DNA of 64,000 bases. It comes from Salvelinus alpinus. Taxonomy: Eukaryota; Chordata; Actinopteri; Salmoniformes; Salmonidae. Location: NCBI RefSeq assembly GCF_045679555.1, contig NC_092096.1, forward strand, positions 28,776,364-28,840,363, read 5' to 3'. Of this stretch, positions 49,090 through 60,373 are shown piece after piece. The notes under the pieces are model-generated. The model was not told the DNA's origin. It worked only from the letters and a program-made list of their open reading frames with translations, and searched no databases. The position numbers and the translations under genes were made by a program. Position 1 is the first letter of the stretch; each line of letters begins with the position of its first letter.

Positions 49090-50212
49090 CAGTACCTTCA
49101 GAAAGTGTTCAGACCCCTTGACTTTATCCACATTTTGTTAAGTTACAGCCTTATTCTATAATTGATTGAATTGTTTTTCCCCCTCATCAATCTACACACA
49201 ATATCCAATAATGACAAAGCAAGAACAGGTTTGTAGAAATGTTTGCTAATTTATAAAAAATGTAATAAATTAAATATCACATTTACATTAGCATTCAGAC
49301 CCTTTACTCAATAGTTTGTTGAAGCACCTTTGGCAGCGATTACAGCTTAGAGTCTTCTTGGGTATGCCGCTACAAGCTTGGGACACCTGTATTTGGGGAG
49401 TTTCTCCCATTCTTCTCTGCAGATCCTCTCAAGCTCTATCAGGTTGGATGTGGAGCATTGCTGCACAGCTATTTTCAGGTTTCTCCAAAGATGTTCGATC
49501 AGATTAAAGTCCAGGCTCTGGCAGGGCCACTCAAGGACATTGAGAGACCTGTCCCGAAGCCACTCCTGCATTGTCTTGGCTGTGTGCTTAAGGTCATTGT
49601 CCTGTTGGAAGGTGAACCTTCGCCCCAGTCTGAGGTCCTGAGTGCTCTAGAGCAGGTTTTCATCAAGGATCGCTCGGTACTTTGCTCCGTTCATCTTTCC
49701 CTCGATCCTGACTAGTCTCCCAGTCCCTGCCGCTGAAAAACATCCCCACGGGATGATGCTTCACCATAGGGATGGGGCAAGTTCTCCTCCAGATGTGACG
49801 CTTGCCGTTCAGGCCAAAGAGTTCAATCTTGACTTCATCAGACCAGAGAATTTTGTTTCTCATGGTCTGAGAGTCTTTAGGTTCCTTTTGGCAAACTCCA
49901 AGCAGGCTGTCACATGTGCCTTTTACTGAGGAGTGTCTTCCGTCTGGCCACTCTACCATAAAGGCCTGATTGGTGGAGTGCTGCAGAGATGGTTGTTCTT
50001 CTGGAAGGTTCTCCCATTTCCAAAGAAGAACTCTAGAGCTCTGTCAGAGTGACCATTGGATTATTGGTCACCTCCCTGACCAAGGCCCTTCTCCCCCGAT
50101 TGCTCAGTTTGGCCAGGCGGCCAGCTCTAGGAAGAGTCTTGGTGATTCCAAACTTCTTCCATTTAAGAATGATGGGGGCCACTGTGTTCTTGGGGACCTT
50201 CAATGCTGCAGA
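49090..50212 (-). mobile_element. Right-truncated Tc1-family element
   Basis: The left end CAGTACCTTCAGAAAGTGTT lies beside TA. Minus-strand transposase pieces appear: MSAALKVPKNTVAPIILKWK (HTH), NKILWSDEVKIELFG, and VLEWPCQSLDFNLIEHLWRN, with decayed catalytic motifs. The far end is lost at a 28-bp tandem duplication (CTTGGGGACCTTCAATGCT) near 50190-50237. Confidence 0.8.
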
Positions 50213-50728
50213 CATTCTTGGGGACCTTCAATGCTACAGTCACTTTACCCTGCCTTAATGTACATATCTACCTCAAATACCTCGTACTTCTACACATTGA
50301 TCTGGTACTGGTACTCCACTTGTGTATATTTTTTTATTCCTTTGTTATTATTTTATTTTTAAACTCTGCATTGTTGGGAAGCAAGCATTTCATGGTAAAG
50401 TCTACACCAGTTGTATTCAGCACATAAATACAATTTGATTTGATGTCCAGGGTTCAAACCCTTGCTGGGTTACTGAGATACACAATGACTCACCAAATCT
50501 GCCGATCTTCAAGTGGCATAGTACAGTAGGATTGTTCAAGATACAAGACTCTCCTCCTGAGCAGCCACTGTAGGCCTATACACAACACAACCATTGGGTT
50601 AGGCAGCAAATAAAAACGTTTTTGATCAGTGACAGCAGAGCCGGCCGGGCTTCAGGTTTGGAATATCCATTGCAGTGTATAATGCAGCCCAGTTTTACTT
50701 ACACCATCCCAGCAGCTATCTTAGAAAT

Positions 50729-51781
50729 CAGTGGCGATTTGAGCATGTAAATGTTGGTGGGGCAAAAAAAATAAAAAAATATGCATGCCAGCAAAACCAC
50801 TACACAACACAACACTAAACAATACATTCATTGCACTATAACGGTGACAAACGGTGCCCACAAACTGTTAGGGCCTACATAAAGCTGTCCCAACCGCACC
50901 ATAGTGAATTCTTACCACTGCTACACCTGGGTGTCAGCGGAGCCTTGTCTGGCAACGAAACAGTTCATTCAGTCTCATTTACTGCCTTTTTAAAAAACAT
51001 AGCTGATATGACTGACTTGCTTACAAATGTGGTTTCTACTGACAATTGAGATGTACAAGTTATGGCATAAGGGAACAACAAGCGGATAAGAGGCAATCCG
51101 TAATTCCACAATTTCAATTAAGACATTAATGGATGGACAACATACACTTAGTATTACTTTCTTGGATACAGTACACATATCTCCCTGGCATATTACATTA
51201 TGCAGCAGCATACAAGACATTTTTGGACTCCTTGTTGTGCTATGCTCACTTGAACAGGAAGGTGGGGTGGCAGTCCTTCTTGTGGGCTCTAGAAAGAGGC
51301 ACAAAATCCCGACTTGGAATTTTCCATATTTTCCCAGTCTGAGCTAGTTTTATCCGAGTTCCCAATTGTCTTGAACTCACGGAAGTCTGAGATTTCCAAG
51401 TTCACCGTTTCCAGTTCTTTGGAACGCGGCAGAAGTCAAGCTGGATTGACAGCATGGCCAATGTATTCAAACTCTTCTGGCCCATGGTGTTACCCCATTT
51501 TTCTTAATATCCAATTGGTAGTTACAATCTTGTCTCATCGTTGCAACTCCCCATCGGACTCGGCGACGGTCGAGAGCCAAGCCGCACTGCTTAACCCCCA
51601 AGCCAGCCACACCATTGTGTATTACAGCCTGATTAATCAGAGCAGGGCAGACGTACAGTAATTGCAGCAAGTGGCTGCCCATAGTTTGTTCCATCATAAG
51701 ACTCTTCCCATCCCAACCCTCAATATTTACACCTCTCACCCTTGCTCTCAGTCACCTGCCCTGAATGACGCGTAGCCACTG
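50729..51781. mobile_element. hAT-like non-autonomous element carrying a gene A fragment
   Basis: The ends are CAGTGGCGATTTGAGCATG and, inverted, CAGTGGCTACGCGTC. TTAGAAAT flanks it exactly on both sides (50721-50728 and 51782-51789), the 8-bp duplication expected for hAT elements. Inside are a tRNA-derived SINE piece at about 51490-51613 and a stretch at 51614-51753 matching 45547-45683 of gene A. No transposase frame. Confidence 0.85.
51614..51753 (-). pseudogene. Captured fragment of gene A (intron 2 and edge of exon 2)
   Basis: Nearly identical to 45547-45683. It includes the outer edge of the foldback insert in gene A intron 2 (CTGATTAATCAGAGCAGGGC), intron sequence, the splice donor and about 17 bases of exon 2. 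It was therefore copied from a gene A-type allele after the foldback arrived. Confidence 0.8.
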
Positions 51782-51789
51782 TTAGAAAT

Positions 51790-54046
51790 ATAACTTTGCT
51801 CTGTGCTTCTCTGAACATGCACTTTGTTGACTATAGGCTAAGAAAAATTTGATTGAGACCACACAAATAGCCTATAGACACACTTGATATTGTGCGCCCA
51901 GTGGAGAATCATAGATGAGGGGCTCCATCGCGCACATCGATATATAGCCTAATAAGCAACTAATTCTAAAACACTGAGAAATATATACATTTAGTCAATT
52001 ACATGACCATCCCCTGGACTAGATTAAAAAAAATACTAAACCAATATCCCCTTGACTGAAATTGAAAAAGCACGAAGCTCCCCCATTCCTAAGCGCCATT
52101 TATATCTTGCGCTAACATACTGTAAATCCTGTCCTGATTTTGGCCACATTCTGACTATGCCCACATTTGACATTCACATTTTTATTTTCAAAACGCTATA
52201 GGCCAATATCCATTTTCAGAAATGTTGGTAAATTAGTTTTCATCTAATCTATCTAATCATGGCATGGGGTTGTTGAATGACATATATATTTGTTTGAAAT
52301 TACTTTGTTTTTTCAGAGACAAATAATATATATTTTTGCAAAACACTATATCGCCTTACTCTCAGAGAAACTAAGCAGTAGGCCTAGGTTACTGCTATGT
52401 AGTCGAATGTAACAAAGCCTAACTACATTTTAACTGTACAAATGATACATTTGTGACATCAATATTTAAAAAATGAATCAATACCATAATGAGATGTGTA
52501 TGTAAAACATTTACATTTGGAATTTTAGTCACTTAAGCATATGCTCTTATTTAGAGCGATTTACAATTAGTACACAAGACGCACATTCTACATGTTAGTG
52601 AGCTAGCTAGCTTGTTTACACCTGGCAAAAAAGTTCCACGCGACTCGCACTGCTGCTCACAATACGTGGCACTCTGCTACTGGATCCGCTACTCACGCAG
52701 GTCTAGGATTCGTTTCAGCCAGGGTTCATTTGAATTTCACATACAACTTATAGTGTGGATAAGGTTACCAAACACTCCAGGATCCGGACACTTTTTAAAA
52801 ATGTCCTCCTAAAATGACACTCAAATCTAACTGCCTGCAGCTCAGGACCTGAAGCAAAGATATGCATTTTATTGATACCATTTGAAAGGAAACACTTTGA
52901 AGTTTGTGGAAATGTGAAATTAATGTAGGAGAATATAACACATTAGATCTGGTAAAAGACAATTCAAACAAAAAAAACATGCATTTTCTATTTTTCATCA
53001 TCTTTGAAATGCAAGAGAAAGGCCATACATTGAGATAGGATTCTAGGTGTAATTTAGATGTTGTCCACCAGATGACAGCAGTGTGTGCAAAGTTTGACTG
53101 ATCCAGTGAAGAATCACAACACAATATTTTGTATCAAGTCTGCCAGGAGTTTGCCCAAATGTGCCGAATTGGTCAATGTATACATTTTCAAATACATACC
53201 TTTAAAGAACATGCAAAAAAGCTATGGTAATAATTGTTTTTAGTTTACACACTGCCAGGAATGTCATAAATGATGGATCATTAGCTTCCCTACAGAAAAT
53301 ACACTAACCTTCACATCTAGATGGCCAGGCGGGGTGGGTGTGGAGCCAGAGACAGCAGCGGGGTCAAACTGTAAAACCCAGTTCCTACATTTGAATATAA
53401 AAATCTATTTTATCAAACAAAACTATGCTACATTTTATCTCTGGGACCCTCAGGATGACAAATCAGAGCAAGATTACTGAATGTAAGTATATTATTTACC
53501 TTCATAGGTGAATGTATCAAACCAGTTGCCGTGATAAGTGTTTTGTTGTTGTGCACTATCCTCAAACAATTGCATGGTATTTTTTTGCTGTAATAGCTAC
53601 TGTAAATTGGACACTGCTGTTAGATTAACAAGAATTTCATCTTTCTGCCCATATAAGACAAGTCTATGTCCCGGAAAGTTGGCTGTTGTTTACAACATAA
53701 TTCTAATCACATTATCGCATTTTGAGCAACAACTGTCTTGGTTGAGGGACACCAATCCCATAGAGTTAAAGCACCCTTATTAAGATGGCTAGGTGAGACA
53801 ACCACCACATATCACTGTAAAATACCGTATTCAAACATTCCATTTCAACTAAACAATGGATATATAATGTTTTGCATAAAAACAATAGTTTTAATATACA
53901 CCTAAAATCAACAAATAAAAAAATATGAGAACATTAGTATTTGGCACACACATGAAGGTACCCACATGCAATAATTTCAGGTGAAAAAACACCAATGTGA
54001 AAAATTGGTGGACATAGCATTTTGAAAATAAACTCATGGACACTTT
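51790..54046. other. Spacer before the gene B homology block
   Basis: AT-rich, no coding frame or defined repeat end. Homology with the gene A flank starts near 54047. Confidence 0.5.
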
Positions 54047-54190
54047 GTATATGCATATCTTACAAGTGTTAAGGAATCTGGTTGGTCAAACAGTGTAAAT
54101 TGGGTAAATGTCATCATCATCATCCCACTTCTAAAATCATTATTTGCAGTGCAAATATCATGTGTAGATGTGACAAACCTTGATTTGAAG

Positions 54191-54196
54191 TTTATT
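54191..54196 (-). terminator. Polyadenylation signal of gene B
   Basis: AATAAA on the minus strand, about 106 nt after the stop codon, homologous in position and flanks to the gene A signal. Confidence 0.6.
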
Positions 54197-54301
54197 GAAA
54201 AACATGTTTTGATATGATAATCTGATATACAAAAGAGGAATTTCTTGTCTCAATAATTGCAATCAATATTGGAATTACCTATTACATAGTTTCTTTCGAA
54301 C

Positions 54302-55266
54302 TCAAAGCATTTTTACAAGACTTTCTGTGTTTCTTTCTGTTGGACTGCTTTTGGAGAATCTTAACCGGTGAATTCTTCTCATATGATTTACCATATTACA
54401 CCTCTGAGTAAATGTTTTCCCACACTCTGAGCATTGGTGAGGTTTCTCCCCAGTGTGAGTATATATGTGCGTTCTAAGAGAGTCTGAGGTAGTGAAAGAT
54501 TTGGGGCATTGGGTGCAGGTGTAAGGACGCTCGCCTGTGTGAGATCGCAGATGAACCGTAAGATGGCAAGATGCTTTGAAACCCTTTCCACAATGTTTAC
54601 AGGTGTGGGGGTTTTCTCCTGTGTGCGTCCGTGTATGCAGTCGCACTTCTCCTGAGCTAAGAAATGCCTTACCACATATGCTACATAAATAATTCTTCTC
54701 CCCAGCATGCATTCGCGTGTGTCTCACCAGTGTACTTGGATGGGCAAACCTCTTCTCACAGATAGTACACATGTGACGGCGCTCCCCAGAGTGACTGCGT
54801 ATGTGCACTTTGAGATCATAAGCACTCCTGTACCTCCGGTCACAGTGTTCACATGCGAATGGTCTTTCTTCTGTGTGAAGTAGCTGGTGCTTTTTCAGTG
54901 CCCCAGGAGTAGCATATCGTTTGGGACACTGGTCACAATGATGTGGCATCGTGTGAACTCCCATATGTAGCGTCAGCAGTGATGGTTTTTTAAAAACCTT
55001 CCCACACTCACATATATGAGTTCTGTTTTGAAGTGCAGGGAATCCCTCTTTTTTCTTGTCAACCTGTTTGATCACATTCTTTTTGTTCCCTTTTTTGACC
55101 ACCTCTTCTTTCTTGTCAACCTGCTTTCTGTCCTTTTCTACTTGGTCGGTCTTGATGTCCTTGCAGAGGTTGGCCATTTCACTGTGAGAGAATGGAGGCA
55201 GAGTGCAGGTAAGAACCTGGGATGGCTCATTCACCATTACGTTGAGAGAATGATCCAAGTTCAATT
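54302..55266 (-). CDS. Gene B exon 8: basic linker and eight-finger array
   Basis: Counterpart of gene A exon 8, with a single [14 protein letters not shown] unit in the linker. Fingers 1, 2 and 7 are the same or nearly the same as in A. Finger 4 ([20 protein letters not shown]) differs at several DNA-contact positions, finger 6 has Ala for Val, and finger 8 has Cys for Gly. All zinc-binding Cys and His residues are present. The tail after the last finger differs in sequence and length from A. Confidence 0.92.
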
Positions 55267-58200
55267 CTGTAAGGAGAAAATACAGGAAAACAGATTATAT
55301 AACCACTATATATATATATATATAAATGGTTGGTATATATATATGTATATATATATATATGTATGTAAATGGTTGGTCTCATGTTCCCATGAGCTGAAAT
55401 AAAAGATCCCAGAAATTTTCCATATACACAAAAAGCTTATTTCTCTCAAATGTTGTGCACAAATTTGTTTACATCCCTTTTAGTGAGCATCTATCCTTTG
55501 CCAAGATCATCCATCCACCTGAAAGGTGTGGCATATCAAGAAGCTGCTTAAACATTATGATCATTACACAGGTGCACCTTGTGCCATGGAAAATAAAATG
55601 CCACTAAAAAATTTGCAGTTTTGTCACACAACATAATGCCAAAGATGTCTCATGTTTTGAGGGAGCGTGCAATTGGCATGTTGACTGCAGCAATGTCCAC
55701 CAGAGCTATTGTCAGAGAATTGAATGCTAATTTCTCTACCATAAGCCGCCTCTCGAACATCGTTTTAGAGAATTTGACAGTATGTCCAACTGGCCTCACA
55801 ATTGCCGACCACGTGTAATCAGGCCAGCCCAGAACCTCCACATCCGGCTTCTTCACCTGTGGGATCGTCTGAGACCAGCCACCCAGACAGCTGATGAAAC
55901 TGAAGAGTATTTCTGTCTGTAATGAATCCTGTTTGTGGGGAAAAACTAATTCTGATTGGCTGGGCCTGGCTCCCAAGTGGGTGGGCCAATGCCCTCCCAG
56001 GCCCACCCATGGCTGCGCCCCTGCCCAGTCATGTGAAATCCACAGATTAGGGCCTGATGAATTTATTTCAATTGAATGATTTCCTTATATGAACTGTAAC
56101 TCAGTAAAATCGTTGAAATTATTGCGTGTTGCGTTAACATTTTTCTTCAGAATATAAATTAGAATTTAGATGCTATATTAGTCAAACAATGGATGAGTGT
56201 TTGACCTTTTTTATTTTCCTTACCATCACAGGGTACTGGAGTAACCAACACTGAGGTCTCTGCAGGTGACAGACCCTCCTGTTCCTCTGATGTTGACAGT
56301 CCTAGATCCTCCAAACATCTATCAGTGCCTTCATCCAGGATTTCATTGTGGTCTTCATCGTCATCTGAGTATGGCCTCACATTGTCAGAGTTGTCTGGTT
56401 CGTAGTTAATAACAACTCTGATTATTGGAGGGAGGGACAGTGTGGACAGGATGGTATCTGTAGTGTAATTAGAGACATGACCTGGGTAGGAGAGAACATC
56501 AGTTAAACTCACCTACTGTATATTGCCAAGTTAAAAAGACAAGTGGTATCCTATATGACTCTGTACTTCATATCCATCATCTGGATGAAGACATAGGGCT
56601 CGATTAAATCCGATCCGCTTTAGCCAACATCCACATAGTGCTTCCTTTTGGCAGTGTTGGAGGTGGAACTGCGTTAAAGCTGTCAAATCCACAAGTGGCT
56701 ACCGGCATTACATCTAAAACGGACATTGCCATTGGGTTCAAGGAGTCGCATTAACAAAAATCCCATGCAACCTTGTTTACAAGTTTGAACATTGGAATGT
56801 GAGATGTAATCTATACCTCGATTAGGATGACAGAAATCCCCATTATTTAGTTGAATGATTTTTCAATTTGAGCATAATTATTTCTATATAGGCTGCGTAC
56901 TTTCTCGCTCAGAACTTCTAACGCTTGGCAGGTGTGGCTTCATGACCATGATCGGAAGAGCAGCTTCTCACCGATTTGACGGCTCCAACACAGTTCCACC
57001 TCCAACACCACCAAAATGTCCGCTATGCGGGTGTCTACCATCGCCGGTTAGCGGTTGATCTGATTGAATCTAGGCCTTACTATTGTTCAGGTTTCCATGA
57101 TGCTGATGGTGCTGCAACACTGCCTTCAGTTGTTCAGGGTCAAAGACACTCTGCCCACATTCTTCCAGGACAGAGGGGGCAGCACCGAGCCATGCTGTTG
57201 TCTAAGAGGAGCAGGGCAGGGGGAAAACAGTACATTAAAAAGTTCAAAAGTGTTATACCAGCCACTTGAGGTTTTAGACAAGTTTTGAAATGACCAAAAA
57301 CACTATTCAATTCATCTGTAGAGCCACATGACGTGATGTTCCGTCAATCTTTTAGAACTGAGAGGTTTTCCTCAGTACCTGCGTGAGGTCTGGTACAGGC
57401 AGCAGCTCCTCCAGTCTGGAGAGGAACTCCCACACCAGTGTCTGCAGCGCTGTGTCATACCGAGGGCCATAGTGGACTGGGAACACCTCCTGTGAAATAG
57501 ACAATTTAGCATGAAATGGATCTAGTGCCAAATGTTTCCATTTAAGATGCACTTCAGCTATTTTGGAACTTTTCCTGTTGAGAAACAATATCCCAAGTAC
57601 AGTAATTTAAAACACACACTTAAGGTTAAAAACAAAACAAAAAACTTTTGAGCAAAATAGTGTTTTTTAGACAACTACAACCTTCATGGAGGCCATTCAA
57701 GCAGTTGAGTTGGTCTGATGTGATGTCATCAACCTCCTCCCTTGCTTGTGGGAACAATGGAGGAGCAAAAACATCAAATAAAAGGCCCTGACCGCACCTC
57801 CCCCACTTGTACTATGTCATACCTGGACCACCTGTTGAGATGTGCCTTTTGTTAATTAAGTAAATTAGGTGATAAATTATGTGAAAAGGAGACTGGCGTG
57901 CCACTTTTACAAGATCTTTAGGGTATTCTGAATGCAGAAGAAGGATACTTATAATATTTAATCTAAGTAGATGTTGTTCAACTAGTCTATTTCAGAAATA
58001 TATTCAAGCAAAAGGATCATAAAGAAGTCTAGAGAGAAAGTTCCTCACCTGGAAGAAATGCTCCCTCTCAGAAGGGTCTTCCAGCAGGGTTTGGACCAGC
58101 TCCACAAAGTTACACTCTGCAGCCTCCAATTCATCACCATGACTCTGTCATTAGGTGCAAACAAAACATCAGACAAATGTACAGGAGTTTATCCCTCAGA

Positions 58201-58963
58201 AATAATGTTCTCCAGTGTCTCATTCATAATGTGTTGCCTATTTAACTAACCTCTTTGTGTAAAGACTTTTCTGTCAACGTGTGGATTATGTCCAGGTGGG
58301 CCTGGATGGTCAGCAGGTCAGCTGTGTCCTTACTGCGACACAACTCTAAAACCAGCTGGAACAGAGGTGGATATGTGAAAAGCAGGACTAGGGACAGACG
58401 TGCAGTAATTGCCGCCAGTAGCTGCCCATCGTTCGTTCCATCATAAGACTCTTCCCATCCCAACCCTCAACATGTCCCCCTCTCTCACCCTTGCTCTCAG
58501 TCCCAGAATGAGCTGGGTCCTCTGCCTGGAACTCAGCAGCTCTGGAACCATCTCTGTCACCAAAGTAACAAATTCCTCCAGCTTCCCATACTGCATCACA
58601 TTACGCTGTTGAGTCACTTGCCACATGAAAGCGCACATCAGGCGTAGAGGTGGAACCAGGAGACGCAAGGAGAACAGAGGGAGATCTGCCAGCGAATTGA
58701 AGAGAGCAATTAACAATTAAACAGATAAACAAATAATAAATGCAAAATCGACTGATCCCATAACTCAGCTAGTTAGTAATATTACAAGCTATGTGTAGTT
58801 AGACTATAGGACATATTTGAATGATCCATGTAAAAAACAAAAGAAAAATGTAATGAGTCATGACATATCATTTTCTACATTTAACTACTGCTATGTGATA
58901 AGCAATGCATGACAAAGCAGCAAACTAACCTTGTTCTGATGCTGGATCAATAATGTTATCCAT
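54302..58963 (-). CDS. Gene B: tandem paralogue of gene A, TIN2-N-like domain plus eight C2H2 zinc fingers
   Basis: Minus-strand exons are 58963-58930, 58685-58489, 58355-58251, 58144-58049, 57489-57379, 57201-57081, 56481-56224 and 55266-54302. They join to 628 codons plus stop with the same phases and nearly all the same exon lengths as gene A. It starts [11 protein letters not shown] and carries the TIN2-like block ([40 protein letters not shown]). Exon 7 is 36 bp shorter than in A. The basic linker has one repeat instead of three. Eight intact C2H2 fingers lie at about 393-606. The fourth finger's helix differs from A (HPST in place of QQCA before the conserved Leu). No disabling change was seen, so it looks functional. 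The exon 6 donor abuts a transposon. Confidence 0.87.
55304..55362. repeat. (TA)n-rich tract in gene B intron 7
   Basis: TATATATA runs with ATGG and GTAT interruptions. Confidence 0.9.
55378..56158 (+). mobile_element. Deleted Tc1-like element in gene B intron 7
   Basis: A transposase N-terminus is visible in the plus frame: [39 protein letters not shown]. The central catalytic region is missing and the sequence jumps to late parts (GATCGTCTGAGACCAGCC). Gene A's intron 7 lacks this element and has a different one. Confidence 0.65.
56596..57076. mobile_element. Harbinger-like MITE at the exon 6 donor of gene B
   Basis: Inverted ends GGGCTCGATTAAATCCGATC and (reverse) GGCCTAGATTCAATCAGATC bound about 480 bp. 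Flanking ATA/TTA fits a 3-bp TWA duplication. Gene A has the uninterrupted site (GACTTACACTTGTTCAGG). Its right end starts four bases into the intron. Confidence 0.75.
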
Positions 58964-59370
58964 AGCTAGTTTGCAAAGCAAAAAGCCCTCGAAACAAGCT
59001 CGCTAAAGAGTTTGATGTTAACGTTAGATAGTGCGACCAAGCTTAGAATATAGGTTATATTAAAGCGATTGCAACGTAAATAAAAAGGTTGACATATGTA
59101 CTCACGCTAACAATACCCTAGTTAGCTAAGATAAATAAAACCGTTTTGTACAGAGGTTGCTATATCCAGCGTCTCGACAGCAACACTAAAAAGGTACTTC
59201 CAGGTCATGGATTTCGAAATTCTTTCTAAATAAAAGTCCCCCACGTTACGTAATAGTAGAAATGCGTCAATAACCAGTGATTATTAATGATATATGAAAA
59301 ATAGTTGTCTGAACATGAACAATGATTAAAAAAAAATCATAATTAAGGGACATTTTGATTAAAAGTGGGT

Positions 59371-59573
59371 TTTAAAACATTGCGGATCACTGTATAAGGA
59401 ATACATATTGGCTTATATAACAAAAACTATTCAGTAAAAGTAATGTAGGTATTGTAGGGAATACTCCCTTCAATACCCTACGGAGTATTCCCTACAATAC
59501 TTTTACTGAATAGTTTTTGTTATATAAGCCAATATGTATTCCTTATACAGTGATCCGCAATGTTTAAAAACAG
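59371..59573. repeat. Near-perfect 200-bp palindrome
   Basis: Arms of about 90 bp (ACATTGCGGATCACTGTATA, then TTGGCTTATATAACAAAAAC) mirror each other around GGGAATACTCCCTTCAATAC. It lies in sequence present only upstream of gene B. Confidence 0.9.
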
Positions 59574-60373
59574 TGTATTTCATGAGACTCTGAATAATAC
59601 GGAGTGTTGCTGGCTTTTTACTGTGTTCAAACAGCTTAAGGTGGGTTGCCTGGACAATATATATTGTACAAATATAGCACTGTACAGGAAAAACGATTTA
59701 TTGTGTGTCCATACAACCAGGGTCCAGACAACTCACTTGAGTCCCTAGAATACAAAACAGGTGAGTTTGAACAAAAAGCTAGGTCATAGGAAGCTTTATG
59801 TTGACATTTGAACAGTGATACACATAAAAGCTCCATGGACAGCTATCCTTTTAGAATGTTATGTTGTCACTGTCAGCCTAGCTCCAAACATGTGGCAAAT
59901 ATATGTCTCAAAAGCATATGAATATAATTAAAGATTTTAGTCAGTGCAAGACCACACACTGGTTAAGAAAAAACGTTACTACTGGTGTCAAATAAACTGG
60001 GGTGGAAAATACTTAGTTGGGATTCTACTAACCAAATATGTTCCGTTTTTGAGGGGTTCTGTGTCAAACAGCCTGCTGGTTATTTCTCTGTCTTTCTTGT
60101 CATGCATACATTTAATGCTGCATGCTATATTAATTGCTACATGCTATATTAACCTCAACAATTTGTTTTTTCTTACCCTGGTGTGAAGTAAAATAATTCC
60201 ATACATGACTTTCATGCACTCTTGCTTTGCGCTAATGGAGTTGCCAAATACCAATTATTAGCAAGTGATTAGTTATTAAGAAGCCGACTGCAACAACGAT
60301 GGAGTGTCATACCTGTATGACTGACATATTTATACATTGTATTGCTAGTGACAACAAGGTGAAATGAAACAAA

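Larger units (their letters stand above)
47646..50546. repeat. Inverted duplication (foldback) with 300-bp arms
   Basis: The left arm (47646-47990) and right arm (50238-50546) are inverted copies, including TTGAACAATCCTACTGTACT, CTGAATACAACTGGTGTAGA, ATTTATGTGCTG and GAGTACCAGTACCAGATCAA. The 2.2-kb spacer holds the minisatellite, TG-rich sequence and a truncated Tc1. Part of each arm is a LINE 3' tail. Confidence 0.8.

Noticed and set aside
48871-49131. 86-residue His/Thr-rich minus-strand frame
   Set aside because: Translation of a TG-rich low-complexity tract.
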